Source: JALYNX01 sp040905925 (GTDB lineage Bacteria > Actinomycetota > Acidimicrobiia > Spongiisociales > ZC4RG35). Taken from it: a stretch of 46,183 nucleotides of DNA. The stretch lies in assembly GCA_040905925.1 (NCBI GenBank), contig JBBDQO010000039.1, forward strand, positions 1 to 46,183, written 5' to 3'. Positions within the stretch are counted from its first letter, which is position 1. Every line of letters begins with the position of its first letter. Below are positions 26,179 through 33,973 of this stretch, in pieces. Under the pieces are notes generated by a model. That model did no database searches. It saw only the letters and a program-made list of their open reading frames with translations, and was not told where the DNA came from. The position numbers and the translations under genes are program-made.

Positions 26179-26206
26179 GGGCGTGGGGGGTCTGCCAACC
26201 ACGCCC
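26179..26206 (+). terminator. Possible lon terminator hairpin
   Basis: GGGCGTGG (26179-26186) pairs with CCACGCCC (26199-26206), starting 15 bases after the lon stop. No T run follows, so it is a weak candidate or an mRNA 3'-end stabiliser. Confidence 0.4.
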
Positions 26207-26566
26207 AGGTCTCCGTCCTTGCCGTCTCCGGCTTGAGCCGTCGGGGTGGGTCGAAAGCCCTTGTTTTCCCCCCGTGCCCACTCTCACCGGGACACCTTCC
26301 GGCTCCCCGGACAGCCTTCGTCGCCTATGGACGCGAATGGTCGATGTGCTGACGGCACCCCAACCTCACAACACAACGGAACGATGTGCTGTCGGTCAAG
26401 AGCTAGGCTCGGGTCGTCGACTGAAGGGTGGCTAGGGTTCCACCCGCTCACAGCGGGGTTCGGTCCGAGCGCCACGGAAGGCCTGCTGGGCGGGCTCGCA
26501 CCTCACTGGACAAAAGCCTCGAGGGGAGATGTCGGCACGAAGTAACGCGTGCCGGCTCGGAGGCTG
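26207..26566. other. 360-base interval without a convincing gene
   Basis: Short ORFs occur on both strands but have no recognisable domain or ribosome-binding site. A 14-base near-direct repeat (CGATGTGCTGACGG/CGATGTGCTGTCGG) occurs near 26341 and 26383. Because the flanking genes downstream are truncated, this may be decayed coding or mobile DNA, but I cannot name a source. Confidence 0.4.
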
Positions 26567-27244
26567 ATGATGTTCATCGAAGGCAACCCCTCACATGCCC
26601 GGGCGGTGGCTTCCGCCCTCCTGGTGACGTTCCTGTGGAGCTCGTCCTGGGTCTTGATCCGCTGGGGCCTCGACTCCGAGGACCTCGAACCGATCGGATT
26701 CGCGGCGCTGCGATACGGCGTGGCGGCCCTCTTCTTGATCGGCTGGGCGGCCTCCACACAGCCGATCCGTCATCACCTGGCCCATCTCGATCGGCGCGCC
26801 GCCGCCCTGATCGGGCTCGGCGCCAACGTCACGAGTGCCTTGCTCGGCCGACACGTGAATCGGCAGTCCGCGGTACCGCCGGTAGTCGTGACCACGTGGA
26901 GCATGGCGACCGGAGCCGCGATCCTCTTCGCGGTAGCCGTCGCCTTCGAGGGCGTGCCCACGGTCTCCCCTCGTGGCTGGCTGATCATCCTGTGGTTGGC
27001 GCTGGTGAACACCGCGCTGGCGTTCACGCTGTGGAACCTGTCGCTGCGCCGTCTCTCGGCACTCGAGTCTGCCGCGATCAACAACACGCTGCTGATACAG
27101 ATCGCCGTGCTCGCATGGATCCTCCTCGACGAGATGCCTGGACGCGGCGAGCTCATCGGGATCGCCCTCGTGTCCGTCGGCATCCTGCTGACCCAGGGAC
27201 GGGGAGCGGGCCTCGCTAGGTCCCTTCGGCCTCGCCTGCGGTGA
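26567..27244 (+). pseudogene. EamA-family transporter with internal in-frame deletion
   Basis: An open frame of 225 residues, compared with about 290-320 for the family. The first EamA half starts normally (ALLVTFLWSSSWVLIRWGLD, AALRYGVAALFLIGW) but stops after the third helix at HHLAHLDRRA. The text then jumps to the beginning of the second half (AALIGLGANVTSALLGRHVNRQ) and runs on to a normal end (LWNLSLRRLSALESAAINN, GRGELIGIALVSVGILL). About 65-75 residues covering helices 4-6, including the usual P-x-hydrophobic-E 'TPV' region of repeat 1, are missing without a frameshift. It is most likely non-functional. The start is one of two adjacent ATGs behind CGGAGG. Confidence 0.7.
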
Positions 27245-27266
27245 CGCGTGCCGCCACGAGCGCAAC

Positions 27267-27401
27267 GAGTATCACGACGCCGGTGAGGGTTCCGAACATG
27301 GTTCCCCGTCCAGCACTCAAGCTGAACCCGCCGATGACGTTGGCGGCGAACACCGTGAAGGTCATGTTCTGACCCTGCCCGGAGAGCACCCATGCGAGGC
27401 G
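27267..27401 (-). pseudogene. Fragment of a sugar ABC-transporter permease (RbsC-like)
   Basis: About 45 codons on the minus strand encode the conserved near-C-terminal loop of ribose/xylose-type permeases: a GQG segment, then AANVIGGFSLSAGRGTMFGT followed by LTGVVIL. Neither the preceding seven or so helices nor the solute-binding and ATPase partners are present. The similarity fades after VVIL. It is a gene remnant next to the deleted EamA gene. Confidence 0.7.
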
Positions 27402-27551
27402 CCCCGTGACCACTCAGGGCCCGCACCGGTCGGATTCACGCTGGTCCCCCAGACCCCTCAGCAAGCTGTCGACAACTACACCCCGACTTATCCACAGTTT
27501 GGGTCTAATGACCCATATCGAATTGCCACCGATTTCGATAAATCACGTGCT

Positions 27552-27947
27552 ATGGCGGAAATTGCTTTGGGAGGTATGAATTTCGCTGTCAGCACCAAGC
27601 GTGGACGACAGCTGTCTGACTGCCCGCACATCGACACATTGACCACCACCACCGCAGGGTTGGAGCGCATCGTCTGCGAAGCTTGCGGTCATCTCAGCTT
27701 CAACTTCCCGGAGGTTCTCGCCGGGCCCGTCAACCGGAGATGGTTCGCTCGCCCCGCCGACCGGGTCGAGAAGCCCAAGGTGGTCCATGAACCTGACGAC
27801 GATTGGCTCACGCGGTACACACCTGTGATCCACACCCCTCATATCGACGAGGAGGCGGCCGCCGCCTGGGCGTTCGCCGCTCAGGAACGGTTCCACATCC
27901 GGAGCCGCTACGAACTGCACCCCGAGACCTCGGTGGCCATCGCCTAG
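27552..27947 (+). CDS. Hypothetical protein with zinc-ribbon-like Cys/His pattern
   Basis: A 131-residue protein. After a short leader comes SDCPHIDTLTTTT, then RIVCEACGHLSFNF; the C-x-H and C-x2-C-x-H spacing suggests one metal-binding knuckle. The rest is hydrophilic with an acidic C-terminal half ending in QERFHIRSRYELHPE. Similar short 'CPHIDT...VCEACGH' proteins occur in actinobacteria without known function. The start could be the ATG at 27552 or the internal Met at about residue 9. The hairpin repeat copy B begins 28 bases after its stop. Confidence 0.65.
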   Translation: MAEIALGGMNFAVSTKRGRQLSDCPHIDTLTTTTAGLERIVCEACGHLSFNFPEVLAGPVNRRWFARPADRVEKPKVVHEPDDDWLTRYTPVIHTPHIDEEAAAAWAFAAQERFHIRSRYELHPETSVAIA

Positions 27948-27974
27948 TCGATCCAAACGCCTTGACTCGACATG

Positions 27975-28026
27975 ATTGGGACCGTCAGGGGTCACATACG
28001 GACCTGTAGATCCCAACTACGGGGGG
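27975..28026. repeat. 52-base hairpin repeat, copy B (REP-like)
   Basis: Counterpart of 7259-7310, aligned without gaps at 40/52 identities. The outer TTGGGA (27976-27981) pairs with TCCCAA (28011-28016), and an inner CAGG/CCTG stem encloses GGTCACATACGG. It lies between two convergent gene ends. Confidence 0.6.
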
Positions 28027-28027
28027 T

Positions 28028-28441
28028 TCAGTCCCAGACGGTGACGATCACCGAGACGATCGAGTAGGCGATCACCGCGTTCACCCCGTTGATCAACCAG
28101 TACGAACCACCCTTCTGCTCGTACATCTGGTTGACGATGGCGCCAACAACGCCGAATCCCACCCCGAGGGCGACACCGAGCGCCAGTCCATCAATGAGTT
28201 CCGCATCGTCGATCATCGCCGCCAGCAGAGCGATGACGATCGAGGTCACGAAGTACCCGATGAAGGTTGGGATCAGAACCATCACCAGAGGTGGGCCTTC
28301 GCCCGGAGTCACCTTCGCCGCTCGCTGCCAGGCGTTGCTGAGCGGAGGGATCGAATACCAGATTGCGCTGAAGGCGAACCAGGCAAGCGCCGCCACCAGG
28401 ACGGCGAGCCAGTTCAGGTCCCCAAAGAAATCGAAGATCAT
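28028..28441 (-). CDS. DUF1761-family membrane protein
   Basis: A 137-residue integral membrane protein with four helices. The family pattern is visible at the N-terminus, LNWLAVLVAALAWFAFSAIWYS, followed by a hydrophilic SNAWQRAAKV loop and the later YWLINGVNAVIAYSIVSVIV helix. The ATG at 28441 (MIFDFFGD) is preferred because it has a GGGAGA site; the ORF extends further upstream but that part is polar and unrelated. DUF1761 proteins have no established function. The gene is divergent from the rhodanese-like gene. Confidence 0.82.
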   Translation of the reverse strand: MIFDFFGDLNWLAVLVAALAWFAFSAIWYSIPPLSNAWQRAAKVTPGEGPPLVMVLIPTFIGYFVTSIVIALLAAMIDDAELIDGLALGVALGVGFGVVGAIVNQMYEQKGGSYWLINGVNAVIAYSIVSVIVTVWD

Positions 28442-28521
28442 GTCTTTTCTCCCATACGAGTTGCTCCTCAGTGCTGTCACCGAGAATACGCATCGACTCA
28501 TCGAGTTAGTGTCCTCGAGCG

Positions 28522-28884
28522 GTGACATCGACGACTGAACCTCCGGCCTCCACGGGTGTCCGCACTATCGGCAGAGAGGAGCTCATGGCGAAGCTGGAGC
28601 GGGGCGACCACTTCCGGCTGGTGATGGCACTCAACGAGTGGGCGTTCCGGGCCAAGCACATCCCGAGATCGGAGCATTTCAATACCCCGGGCGAATTGCT
28701 GGCATCGCTGGCGCTCGATGACGACATCGTCGTCTACTGCACCAGTGTCGACTGTCACGCCAGCATCGCTCTTTATCACGATCTGGTCGCTCGTGGTTAT
28801 GAGAGCGTGAGGCGATACGACGGAGGTCTCACCGATTGGGAGGGGGCCGGTCTCCCCCTCGAAGGAGAGTGGGTGACGGGCTGA
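28522..28884 (+). CDS. Rhodanese-like domain protein
   Basis: A 120-residue single rhodanese domain. It has IGREELMAKLERGDHFRLVMAL at the start, HIPRSEHFNTPGEL (the domain's conserved H-I-P-G/R-A/S element), and the active-site loop VVYCTSVDCHASIALYHDL with the candidate catalytic Cys in YCTSVDC. It ends RRYDGGLTDWEGAGLPLEGE, the typical last strand and helix. Such proteins carry or sense sulfane sulfur in the cytoplasm. The start is a GTG at 28522. It is a single gene; a partner is not evident. Confidence 0.88.
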   Translation: MTSTTEPPASTGVRTIGREELMAKLERGDHFRLVMALNEWAFRAKHIPRSEHFNTPGELLASLALDDDIVVYCTSVDCHASIALYHDLVARGYESVRRYDGGLTDWEGAGLPLEGEWVTG

Positions 28885-28922
28885 CAACCCATGACCCCCC
28901 AGCCGGGGTCACCGCCGGGTCG

Positions 28923-29213
28923 TCAGCGACGCCTGCGCCATGCCCCGTTTCCCCCGAAGAGGATTCCGGCTCCGAGAACGAAACCGAAGTCGTACCAGTT
29001 GCCGTTGTTGTGTACCTCGTAGAGATTCACATTGTCGGTGAACAGGGAGATGATGAAAGTGATGGGGGCGATGACGCCATGCCATAGACCCAGCCAGAGC
29101 CCGGCGACATCCTCACTCTCGACGGCGACGCCGACCTCGGGGTTGACGCCAGCGGCGCAAGCAGCCAACAACACGAGCATTCCCAGAATCAGGCCAATCC
29201 GCGCATACCTCAC
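28923..29213 (-). CDS. Small lipoprotein-like membrane protein
   Basis: The GTG at 29213 is chosen because a GGAGG site stands six bases before it; the ORF is open further up to 29306 without such a site. The resulting 96-residue protein starts VRYARIGLILGMLVLLAACAAG, a lipoprotein-type signal, followed by a hydrophobic helix (WHGVIAPITFIISLFTDN), the polar NVNLYEVHNNGNWYDFGF segment, and a glycine-rich helix with a basic tail RRRR. The NLYEVHNNGNWYDFGF segment recurs in short uncharacterised proteins of many bacteria. Confidence 0.65.
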   Translation of the reverse strand: MRYARIGLILGMLVLLAACAAGVNPEVGVAVESEDVAGLWLGLWHGVIAPITFIISLFTDNVNLYEVHNNGNWYDFGFVLGAGILFGGNGAWRRRR

Positions 29214-29343
29214 CTGTCGCCTCCAATCGCGTTTCACAAGGACAATGAGAGTATTGCCGTCTCCGAGCTGTGGATAGGGCCGGAAGTCGCCTCTGCACCC
29301 GAGCATTTCTGCCCGACCAGGGCTAGTCGACTCTCGAGTCAGA

Positions 29344-30192
29344 TCAATCGGTCACGGTGATGGGCAAGTGCATCCCAGCTTCGTAGTGACCCTCGACATG
29401 GCAGGCCATCTCGAGCTGCTGGCCCACGTCCTCCTCCGTGAAGGTGTAGTCGGCGCTCGCCTCGGCGCCTGCCGCGAGATCCTCCGCCCCGATCACGACC
29501 AAGGCCAACTCGTCCATTGTCTCCATGTCCACGGCACCCGGCTCGATCGGAGGAACGATCATGAGCTCGTGTACCACGACGCCTACGTTGCTCACCACGA
29601 AGCGATATGGAACGCCGACCTGGAAGGTGGTCAGTTCCGACTCGAACGCGAAGTCGCTGGCAATTATGTGAACGATCACCGCTTCTTCACTGGCGGGGGT
29701 GGTGGTCGCAGTCGAGTCACTTGAGCCGTCGTCGGAGGATGGCTCCCCTTCCGGCTGCCGCCAGTCGGGACGGTCGGGCGCCGTCGGCCGTAACGACTCC
29801 AGGTAAGTGCTGATGGCTCGGATCTGCTCTGATGTCATCGGCCCATCGAAGTCGAGGCTCCAAGCCACCATCTGTGATCCGGGGATGCCGTGAGCGATGA
29901 TCGAATCGATCTGATCCTGGGTGACGTTGTCGAGAAACTGCTTGGAGTAGAGGTCAGGCGCGTGGGCGCCCTGCCCTCGATCCCCATGACATGCCGCGCA
30001 GTTGTCGAGGTAGAGGTTGCGCCCTTCGGCCGCCAACGCTTCGAGTTGCTGCTGTCTCGACTCGGCTCGAGTGCCAGGCTCGTAGATCCGGTAGAGGGGG
30101 AAGGCCACCACGAACAACGCCATGAGCACAACGCCCCCCCACATCCAGCGCCGGGTAGCGGCCTCGATCTCGGGATCGGTGTGCTCGGGCAT
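29344..30192 (-). CDS. Membrane-anchored cytochrome c fused to a cupredoxin domain
   Basis: A 282-residue fusion. Residues 18-37 are a membrane anchor, so the domains face outside. The monoheme cytochrome c part (about 52-135) has CAACH at 65-69, with Met 108 or Met 119 as candidate axial ligand. After a Ser/Thr/Asp linker (150-168), a cupredoxin domain (170-282) shows a type-1 copper set: His 208, Cys 264, His 269, Met 274. The ATG at 30192 overlaps the Rieske stop by one base (TGATG). It is the last gene of the electron-transfer cluster and probably takes electrons from the Rieske protein, acting as cytochrome c1 replacement and copper carrier in one chain. Confidence 0.88.
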   Translation of the reverse strand: MPEHTDPEIEAATRRWMWGGVVLMALFVVAFPLYRIYEPGTRAESRQQQLEALAAEGRNLYLDNCAACHGDRGQGAHAPDLYSKQFLDNVTQDQIDSIIAHGIPGSQMVAWSLDFDGPMTSEQIRAISTYLESLRPTAPDRPDWRQPEGEPSSDDGSSDSTATTTPASEEAVIVHIIASDFAFESELTTFQVGVPYRFVVSNVGVVVHELMIVPPIEPGAVDMETMDELALVVIGAEDLAAGAEASADYTFTEEDVGQQLEMACHVEGHYEAGMHLPITVTD

Positions 30193-30695
30193 CAGCTTTC
30201 TTCCGCGACACACCGTGGCCCGACCGGCGGCTCATCGATGGACTCCGTCCCAGGAGCGGGCCCGGGAAGCACCGTGGAGGTGTCGATGACCAGGACGCCG
30301 TCCTCCACCGACAGGGCATAGCGGTCCATTCCTCGGGGAGCTGGGCCCTCGCGATATTCCCCGACTCGATTGAAGATGGAACCATGGCAGGGACATTCGA
30401 ACTCTTGCGAGGATTCGCACCAGGGCACCTGGCATCCGAGATGAGGGCATTTCCACGACAAGGCGACCACCTGGTCGTTGTGCCGGGTCAGATAGGCTCG
30501 AGCCGCCCTGACCTCGACTACTGCCTTGTCCCGGATGGCGTTGGCTGGCAGGGCCCTCACCGGGCCTGCGGAGGAAGCGGAGGCAGGCGGTCGAAGGATG
30601 TCCCAGCTGGTCCATACGCCGGCCACACCCATCAATGCCGCCCCCGCCTTCCACAGGCGGGAAAGGAGCGTCCTGCGGCTGACTTCGTCGCTCAT
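30192..30695 (-). CDS. Rieske [2Fe-2S] protein of the cytochrome b complex
   Basis: A 167-residue Rieske subunit. An N-terminal SRRTLLSRLWKAGAALMGVA segment gives a Tat-like twin-arginine motif with a single membrane helix. The cluster ligands are Cys 83 and His 85 (CPHLGC) and Cys 101 and His 104 (CPCHGS), with the disulfide pair Cys 88/Cys 103. This is a complete high-potential Rieske site. It overlaps the cytochrome b stop by four bases and the cytochrome c start by one. It oxidises quinol together with cytochrome b and passes electrons outward. Confidence 0.93.
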   Translation of the reverse strand: MSDEVSRRTLLSRLWKAGAALMGVAGVWTSWDILRPPASASSAGPVRALPANAIRDKAVVEVRAARAYLTRHNDQVVALSWKCPHLGCQVPWCESSQEFECPCHGSIFNRVGEYREGPAPRGMDRYALSVEDGVLVIDTSTVLPGPAPGTESIDEPPVGPRCVAEES

Positions 30696-31948
30696 AGCTC
30701 TCCGTACCAGTTCTGCCACGGCCACACCCAGCTCCAATTGGGCCCCCTGAAGGCGAACCCGATCACGGTCAGGATCACCCACGCCACCAAGAAAATGGTG
30801 AAGGTGGTGACGGCAACCTTCCGCAACCGGGGCTGCCGCGCCGGGTTGCGATCGATGTAGGGGAGCGCCATGGCGCCGACCACGATGCCCATGGGGACGA
30901 GCACACCCGCGATCGTGGGGTGGAAATGACTCAGAAGCTCTTGCAGACCGGCGAAATACCAAGGGGCCTTCTCCGGATTGGGCGTCAGAATCGGGTTCGC
31001 GATAGAACGAAGCGGAGCGTCGAAGGCCAGGGCCAGCAGCAGTATGACGAACAGTACGGCGAGGGCCGCAACGGCGTGACGTACCAGGAGGTGAGGCCAC
31101 ACCATGACCGGATCCTGCTCCTCTGGGACCTTGCGTTCCCCGGCCGCAGGTTTCCCCGGAACCACGCCGAGGATGCGCTTGCCGCCGATGACCAGAGGTT
31201 GTTCCCGAGCAGCACCCGGATCACCGGCACCGACTCCCTTGGTGCCTGAATCGAGCATCGAGTCCTTGCGCCACCGCCACAGGTGCACCGCGATCAGGAG
31301 CATCACCGCAGCGGGAATGAACACCACATGGAGAACGTAGAACCGCAGCAAGGTTGCCGCCCCGACCTGGGGACCACCCAGGAGCAGGTTGGAGACCGCC
31401 TTCCCGATGACGGGAACATAGGCGGCCATCGATGTGCCCACCGTTACCGCCCAGTAGGCCAGCTGATCCCAGGGCAAGAGATAGCCGGTGAAGGACAGGA
31501 GCAGCGTCAGCACCAGCAGGACCACCCCGATCACCCAGTTGTACTCCCGGGGAGGCTTGTAGGCACCGAGGTAGAAAGACCGACCCATGTGAGCCGCCAC
31601 CGTGATGACCATCAGATGGGCGGACCACCTATGCACGTTCCTGAAGTATTGGCCGAACGCCACTTGGGTCTGCAATGTCTGGATATTCCCATACGCGGCG
31701 GCCGGAGTCGGGACGTAGAAGAACATGAGGTAGATCCCGGAGACCACCAGGGAAACGAAGAGGGTGAAGGAAGCCACCCCCAGGAACCACGAGTAGCGGA
31801 ACGCAACCTCATGCCGCCGGATCTTGACCGGATAGATGTGGAGGAAGAAGTTGGACCAGTGACCCGCAGCCCGATCGCGAGCCGTCATTCGGTCCGGGTT
31901 TCGGATAATCGAGCGCCCGACGGTGCTGTCGCGGAGACGGCGAGTCAT
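30692..31948 (-). CDS. Cytochrome b, b6-type, fused N- and C-terminal domains
   Basis: A 418-residue cytochrome b that combines the four-helix heme domain (about 50-230) and the C-terminal subunit-IV-like domain (about 285-400). The heme ligands are His 106/His 120 and His 207/His 222. The 15-residue step in the second pair is the b6-type spacing (14 in bc1). The Qo-site motif usually read as PEWY is KAPWYFAGLQELL. This variant is known among low-potential-quinone (menaquinone) enzymes. The start at ATG 31948 overlaps the upstream stop by four bases; a reading back to 32023 is unlikely. It oxidises quinol in the membrane. Confidence 0.92.
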   Translation of the reverse strand: MTRRLRDSTVGRSIIRNPDRMTARDRAAGHWSNFFLHIYPVKIRRHEVAFRYSWFLGVASFTLFVSLVVSGIYLMFFYVPTPAAAYGNIQTLQTQVAFGQYFRNVHRWSAHLMVITVAAHMGRSFYLGAYKPPREYNWVIGVVLLVLTLLLSFTGYLLPWDQLAYWAVTVGTSMAAYVPVIGKAVSNLLLGGPQVGAATLLRFYVLHVVFIPAAVMLLIAVHLWRWRKDSMLDSGTKGVGAGDPGAAREQPLVIGGKRILGVVPGKPAAGERKVPEEQDPVMVWPHLLVRHAVAALAVLFVILLLALAFDAPLRSIANPILTPNPEKAPWYFAGLQELLSHFHPTIAGVLVPMGIVVGAMALPYIDRNPARQPRLRKVAVTTFTIFLVAWVILTVIGFAFRGPNWSWVWPWQNWYGEL

Positions 31949-33729
31949 GCCGGCACGCCGATTCCCGACCACATGCCCATAGCGAGCGCGTCCGTAGGGC
32001 ACCGCTCCACGCACAGGGCGCATCGTATGCAGGCACGCTCGTCGAGCAACAACGCCGTTCCGGCGCCGAGGCCCGAGCCGACCTCAATGGCGGGGACGAT
32101 GGAGAGGACATCGACGGGACACACGTCGACACAGAGCCCGCACAGAACGCAGCGGTCGATGTCGAGGAGCACGTTCACAAAACAGCGCAGGCAGCGAGCA
32201 GCTTCGCACCGGGCTTCCAACTCGGTGAAGCCGAGCTCAACCTCCCGCAGGCCGATCCTGCGACCCGTCGGCAGCGACGGCACGGGAACACGGTCCTGGC
32301 GATCGTAGAGATCGTCGAGGCGGTGGAATTGGTCGAGCGTTACCATCTGACCCTTCGGCTCAGCGTCTGGCGACGCCCCGGAGAGAGACTCGTGGATGGC
32401 GACAGCGGCCCGACGGCCATCGGCGATCGCATCGATCAGGTTGCGTGGCCCGGCTGCGGCATCGCCGCCGGCCCACACGTCCGGGAGTGAGGTTCCGAGA
32501 CGGCCGTCGATGTCGAGAGTCCCTCGGGGCGTCACTTTGGGCGAATGCGGGCCCAGAGCTTCCAGCTCGACCTCCTGGCCGATGGCCAGGATGACCGTAT
32601 CGCATCGGACGATGCTCCGGTCCTCCGCGTCGAATTGTGGGGCGAACCTGCCGTCGGCATCGAAAACCGAGGTGACCCCGATGGTCTCCAAGCCGTCGAC
32701 GCGTCCCGCCTCGGTGAGGATCCTGGCGGGTCCGCGCCGGTGGAGAAACTCGATGCCCTCCATGCGTGCCTCATCGACTTCGAAAGGGTCCGCCGGCATT
32801 TCCTCCTGCGACTCGAGGGACACGATTGTCACCTGCTGCGCACCGGCGCGGATCGCGGTCCGGGCCGCGTCCACCGCCTGGGTGAGGACGCCTCGCATCT
32901 CGTCCTCCTCGTAGCGGTCCGGCAGCCCTCGGACCTCGGCGTAGGCCGGGGCACGGAGGGCAGTGCGGGCGGCATCCAGGGCGACGTTGCCTCCGCCGAT
33001 CACAACTACCCGCTTTCCAACGTCAACCTCGAACCCCTGGTTGATGTTGATGAGAAACTCGAGGGCTCGCAGCACTCCGTCCGCCTCGTGGCCCTCGATA
33101 TCCAGGTCGCGACTCCGGGTGGCTCCGATCGCCAGGAACACCGCGTCGTGCTGCTGTCTCAAATCCTCGAGCTGGATGTCCCGGCCGAGCCGGGTCTCGA
33201 GGCGAACCTCGACCCCCAGGGCGACGATCCGCCCGATCTCGGCGTTGAGCAATCGACGGTCGAGGCGGTACTCGGGGATACCCAGGACCATCATGCCGCC
33301 GAGGTTCTTCGCCGCTTCGTAGACCGTCACCTGGTAACCCAACCGGCGCAGGTCGTGGGCAGCACTGAGCCCGGCCGGTCCACCTCCGACGATCCCCACG
33401 CTCTCTGGTCTTTCCTGCTCCACGCCCGGCACCACCTCGCCCCATGAGGATGCCGGACCTGCTTCCACCCCGAACTGTTCTGTCACGAAGCGTTTCAAAG
33501 CCCGAATTGCGATCGGCTGATCGATCTGGCCCCGCCGACATGCGGCCTCGCACGGAGCGGCGCAAACTCGGCCGCACACGGAGGCGAACGGATTGGGAAG
33601 CCGGGCCGTGAGGTATGCGTGTTGGTCGAGACCGTCCGCGATCGCCGCCACATACAGGCCGGCGTTTGTATGTACCGGACAGGCAGCCAGGCAGGGGATG
33701 TTCTCGTCGTAGAAGTGAAGGGGTTCCAT
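31945..33729 (-). CDS. GltD-like FAD/NAD(P)-dependent oxidoreductase with added 4Fe-4S clusters
   Basis: About 594 residues from the ATG at 33729, which overlaps the upstream stop (TGATG); an ATG nine bases earlier is possible. An N-terminal Fe-S domain has CLAACPVHTNA and CGRVCAAPCEAACRR. An FAD Rossmann motif (IVGGGPAGLSAAHDLRRLGY) and an NAD(P) motif (VVVIGGGNVALDAARTALR) follow, as in the glutamate synthase small subunit and NfnB. The C-terminus adds a ferredoxin domain with CVLCGLCVDVCP and CIRCALCVERCP. No glutamate synthase large subunit is near. Placed inside a cytochrome b/Rieske operon, it is inferred to couple NAD(P)H or ferredoxin to the quinone complex in the cytoplasm. Confidence 0.88.
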   Translation of the reverse strand: MEPLHFYDENIPCLAACPVHTNAGLYVAAIADGLDQHAYLTARLPNPFASVCGRVCAAPCEAACRRGQIDQPIAIRALKRFVTEQFGVEAGPASSWGEVVPGVEQERPESVGIVGGGPAGLSAAHDLRRLGYQVTVYEAAKNLGGMMVLGIPEYRLDRRLLNAEIGRIVALGVEVRLETRLGRDIQLEDLRQQHDAVFLAIGATRSRDLDIEGHEADGVLRALEFLININQGFEVDVGKRVVVIGGGNVALDAARTALRAPAYAEVRGLPDRYEEDEMRGVLTQAVDAARTAIRAGAQQVTIVSLESQEEMPADPFEVDEARMEGIEFLHRRGPARILTEAGRVDGLETIGVTSVFDADGRFAPQFDAEDRSIVRCDTVILAIGQEVELEALGPHSPKVTPRGTLDIDGRLGTSLPDVWAGGDAAAGPRNLIDAIADGRRAAVAIHESLSGASPDAEPKGQMVTLDQFHRLDDLYDRQDRVPVPSLPTGRRIGLREVELGFTELEARCEAARCLRCFVNVLLDIDRCVLCGLCVDVCPVDVLSIVPAIEVGSGLGAGTALLLDERACIRCALCVERCPTDALAMGMWSGIGVPA

Positions 33730-33929
33730 CAAATCCATCCCGACGCCTGCAGTCGCCGCAGCCACCACACGCCTCCGACCATGAACACCAGCCAGACACC
33801 AGTGCCGACCAGGTCACGGAGTAGTGGAGTGGCGGCGGCGACAACCCGGAGTTCCAGGACCCAGGAGGGGAGCCAGACCGTGGTTCCCACGAAGTAGGCG
33901 AAGATCAGGAGACCTTTTACCACGGGCAT
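33729..33929 (-). CDS. Two-helix small membrane protein of the Rieske/b cluster
   Basis: A 66-residue protein with two hydrophobic helices (about 5-24 and 38-57) joined by a short polar loop and ending in a basic RRLQASGWI tail. The stop overlaps the start of the oxidoreductase gene by one base, so translation is coupled. It may be an accessory subunit that anchors the flavoprotein to the membrane complex. No known family is recognised. Confidence 0.65.
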   Translation of the reverse strand: MPVVKGLLIFAYFVGTTVWLPSWVLELRVVAAATPLLRDLVGTGVWLVFMVGGVWWLRRLQASGWI

Positions 33930-33973
33930 GAGCCAAACATACTTCCGTGTGTTCGAGCTTGCTCCGTGTCCGG

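Noticed and set aside
29329..29340. GACTCTCGAGTC near-palindrome downstream of the small lipoprotein
   Set aside because: Too short and imperfect, with no T run or promoter relation.
31283..32308. A 341-codon plus-strand open frame across cytochrome b and the flavoprotein gene
   Set aside because: Low-complexity Arg/His/Gln-rich composition; both minus-strand genes beneath it have full family motifs.
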